Shown here in pieces: positions 5,357 to 6,177 of a stretch of DNA of 6,177 bases. The stretch comes from Campylobacteraceae bacterium (GTDB lineage Bacteria; Campylobacterota; Campylobacteria; Campylobacterales; Sulfurovaceae): assembly GCA_027063105.1 (NCBI GenBank), contig JAMOSL010000159.1:1-6177 (forward strand), given 5' to 3'. Each line of letters begins with the position of its first letter. Positions within the stretch are counted from its first letter, which is position 1. A model generated the notes under the pieces. The model did no database searches. It was given only the letters and a program-made list of their open reading frames with translations, and had not been told where the DNA came from. Both the position numbers and the translations under genes were made by a program.

Positions 5357-5812
5357 ATGAAAGATGTAAAAGATTTAAAAAAAGATTTTGAGAACTTTAA
5401 CCCAAAAGATGCTTTCTGTTCAGATGGAAGCTGTGAATCGGATGAAGCTGTTGATTTAAAAGATTATCCAAGTTATACAGATGCTTTATATGCAAAAATA
5501 ATAGCTCCTAGTGTAAGTGGAATATATATATCAAGATGGGATATAAAAGATATAGCTTTAGTAGCAGGTGAATCTATGGCAATTCACCCAAGAAAGAGAA
5601 TGTTTGAACTTGTTATGAAATTTGCTACAACAAAAGAGAATATGCAGAGTTTTTTAGATGCTTTAGAAAACCATATAGAGAGTAAAGTAGATATATATCG
5701 AGAATTAGTAGAACAGTTTCCATCAAGTGCAGATATTTTTAATCTTAAAATTGAAAAAGCAGAAAATACTATGAGAGCATTTCCTGTAATTATTGATGAG
5801 TATTTTGAGTAA
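5357..5812 (+). CDS. Hypothetical helical protein, fourth gene of the TorD/ferredoxin operon
   Basis: This is a 151-residue protein I do not recognise as a named family. The N-terminal 35 residues are charged and probably flexible, with a C21-SDGS-C26 cysteine pair. The remainder (about 40-150) is predicted mostly helical: a YISRWDIKDIALVAGE segment (57-72), HPRKRMFELVMKF (77-89), an amphipathic helix around 94-120 rich in Glu, and a final helix to the C-terminus. There is no signal peptide or membrane span. The composition and length suggest a small cytoplasmic adaptor or accessory protein. Its only functional clue is position, 15 nt after the AroE-like gene and in the same transcription unit as the TorD chaperone and ferredoxin. 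The pair of cysteines could bind a metal only together with another partner (inference). Confidence 0.75.
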   Translation: MKDVKDLKKDFENFNPKDAFCSDGSCESDEAVDLKDYPSYTDALYAKIIAPSVSGIYISRWDIKDIALVAGESMAIHPRKRMFELVMKFATTKENMQSFLDALENHIESKVDIYRELVEQFPSSADIFNLKIEKAENTMRAFPVIIDEYFE

Positions 5813-5838
5813 AAAATATAGGTTTAGTAAAGAAAAGG

Positions 5839-5844
5839 TATAAT
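5839..5844 (+). promoter_or_regulatory. Putative -10 box of gatB
   Basis: TATAAT lies 28 nt before ATG 5873, inside the 60-nt gap after the operon. It suggests gatB has its own promoter, although I see no hairpin terminator that would block read-through from upstream. Confidence 0.5.
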
Positions 5845-5872
5845 ATCTCAATTGATTTAAAAGGTTTATTTA

Positions 5873-6177
5873 ATGTTTGAAACAGTTATCGGTTTAGAAG
5901 TCCATGTGCAGTTAAATACTAAAACAAAACTATTTTGTTCTTGTGCTACAAGTTTTGCAGAGCGTCAAAATAGTAATACTTGTCCAACTTGCTTGGCACT
6001 TCCAGGTGCTTTGCCTATGGTAAATAGAGAGGCAGCAGTTAAGGCTATGAGATTTGGATATGCAATTAATGCTGTAGTTAATCACAGTTCCAATTTTGAT
6101 AGAAAAAGTTATTTTTATCCTGATAGTCCTTCGGCGTATCAAATTACTCAATTTCATAAAGCTATTGTTCAGAAGTG
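5873..6177 (+). CDS. gatB: Asp-tRNA(Asn)/Glu-tRNA(Gln) amidotransferase subunit B, N-terminal part (3' end cut by window)
   Basis: The first 101 codons are present, starting at ATG 5873 with AAGG (5861-5864) 8 nt upstream; the frame is still open at the window edge. The N-terminus MFETVIGLEVHVQLNTKTK is diagnostic of GatB. C22 and C24 with C37 and C40 (the CPTCLALPGALP segment) make up the zinc-type cysteine set seen in many GatB proteins, and the RKSYFYPD...YQITQF region (78-94) is the conserved GatB core. GatB is the tRNA-binding, kinase-active subunit of GatCAB, which converts misacylated Glu-tRNA(Gln) or Asp-tRNA(Asn) to the correct amide form in the cytoplasm. It is a housekeeping gene unrelated in function to the preceding operon. 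Confidence 0.97.
   Translation, partial: MFETVIGLEVHVQLNTKTKLFCSCATSFAERQNSNTCPTCLALPGALPMVNREAAVKAMRFGYAINAVVNHSSNFDRKSYFYPDSPSAYQITQFHKAIVQK

Noticed and set aside
5813..5872. Intrinsic terminator between the operon and gatB
   Set aside because: No stem with a following T-run can be drawn; only a -10 box and a ribosome binding site are visible.
5930..6157. Minus-strand open frame within gatB
   Set aside because: It is antisense to the highly conserved GatB N-terminus and has no independent support.
1..6177. CRISPR array, tRNA or rRNA genes, or an intact insertion sequence
   Set aside because: No regularly spaced repeats, no tRNA-like cloverleaf sequence, no rRNA-like stretches and no terminal inverted repeats flanking a transposase were seen.

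Overview
The window looks like a chromosome segment from a Campylobacterota (epsilonproteobacterial) bacterium. The DNA is strongly AT-rich with AGA/TTA-type codons. RibF is short (263 residues), and the GatB start and the TorD-family chaperone read like those of Sulfurimonas/Arcobacter/Sulfurovum-type relatives. The genus cannot be fixed from sequence alone.

Left part (1-2046, plus strand). It opens with the C-terminal half of a Crp/Fnr-family regulator cut by the window edge. After a 62-nt gap with a near-perfect dyad and a TATAAT box comes a two-gene unit: a secreted DUF2141 protein, then, 1 nt later, an unusual two-domain flavoprotein. The flavoprotein has an N-terminal SCP2 (sterol-carrier-like) domain and a C-terminal flavodoxin-fold reductase carrying the four-cysteine signature of iron-sulfur flavoproteins.

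Middle (2047-3145). About 200 nt without a convincing gene separates that operon from the convergent minus-strand ribF (FMN/FAD synthesis). This gap is less AT-rich than its surroundings and may hold a decayed gene or insertion-element fragment. A 105-nt divergent promoter region follows, in which both directions show an extended -10 box.

Right part (3146-6177, plus strand). Four tightly packed genes form an apparent operon: a TorD/DmsD-type chaperone; a 365-residue multi-cysteine ferredoxin with two bicluster-like halves, a middle cysteine domain, an internal twin-arginine-like motif and a terminal zinc-ribbon-like cysteine set; a 151-residue protein resembling the N-terminal substrate domain of shikimate dehydrogenase but without its NTD motif; and a 151-residue helical protein I do not recognise. 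A TorD chaperone next to a cytoplasmic ferredoxin suggests maturation or electron supply for a molybdenum/tungsten oxidoreductase such as formate dehydrogenase, yet no catalytic subunit lies in the window. The operon is followed, from its own promoter, by gatB (Asp/Glu-tRNA amidotransferase subunit B), which runs off the end. The four-gene unit is the best candidate for a poorly described system.
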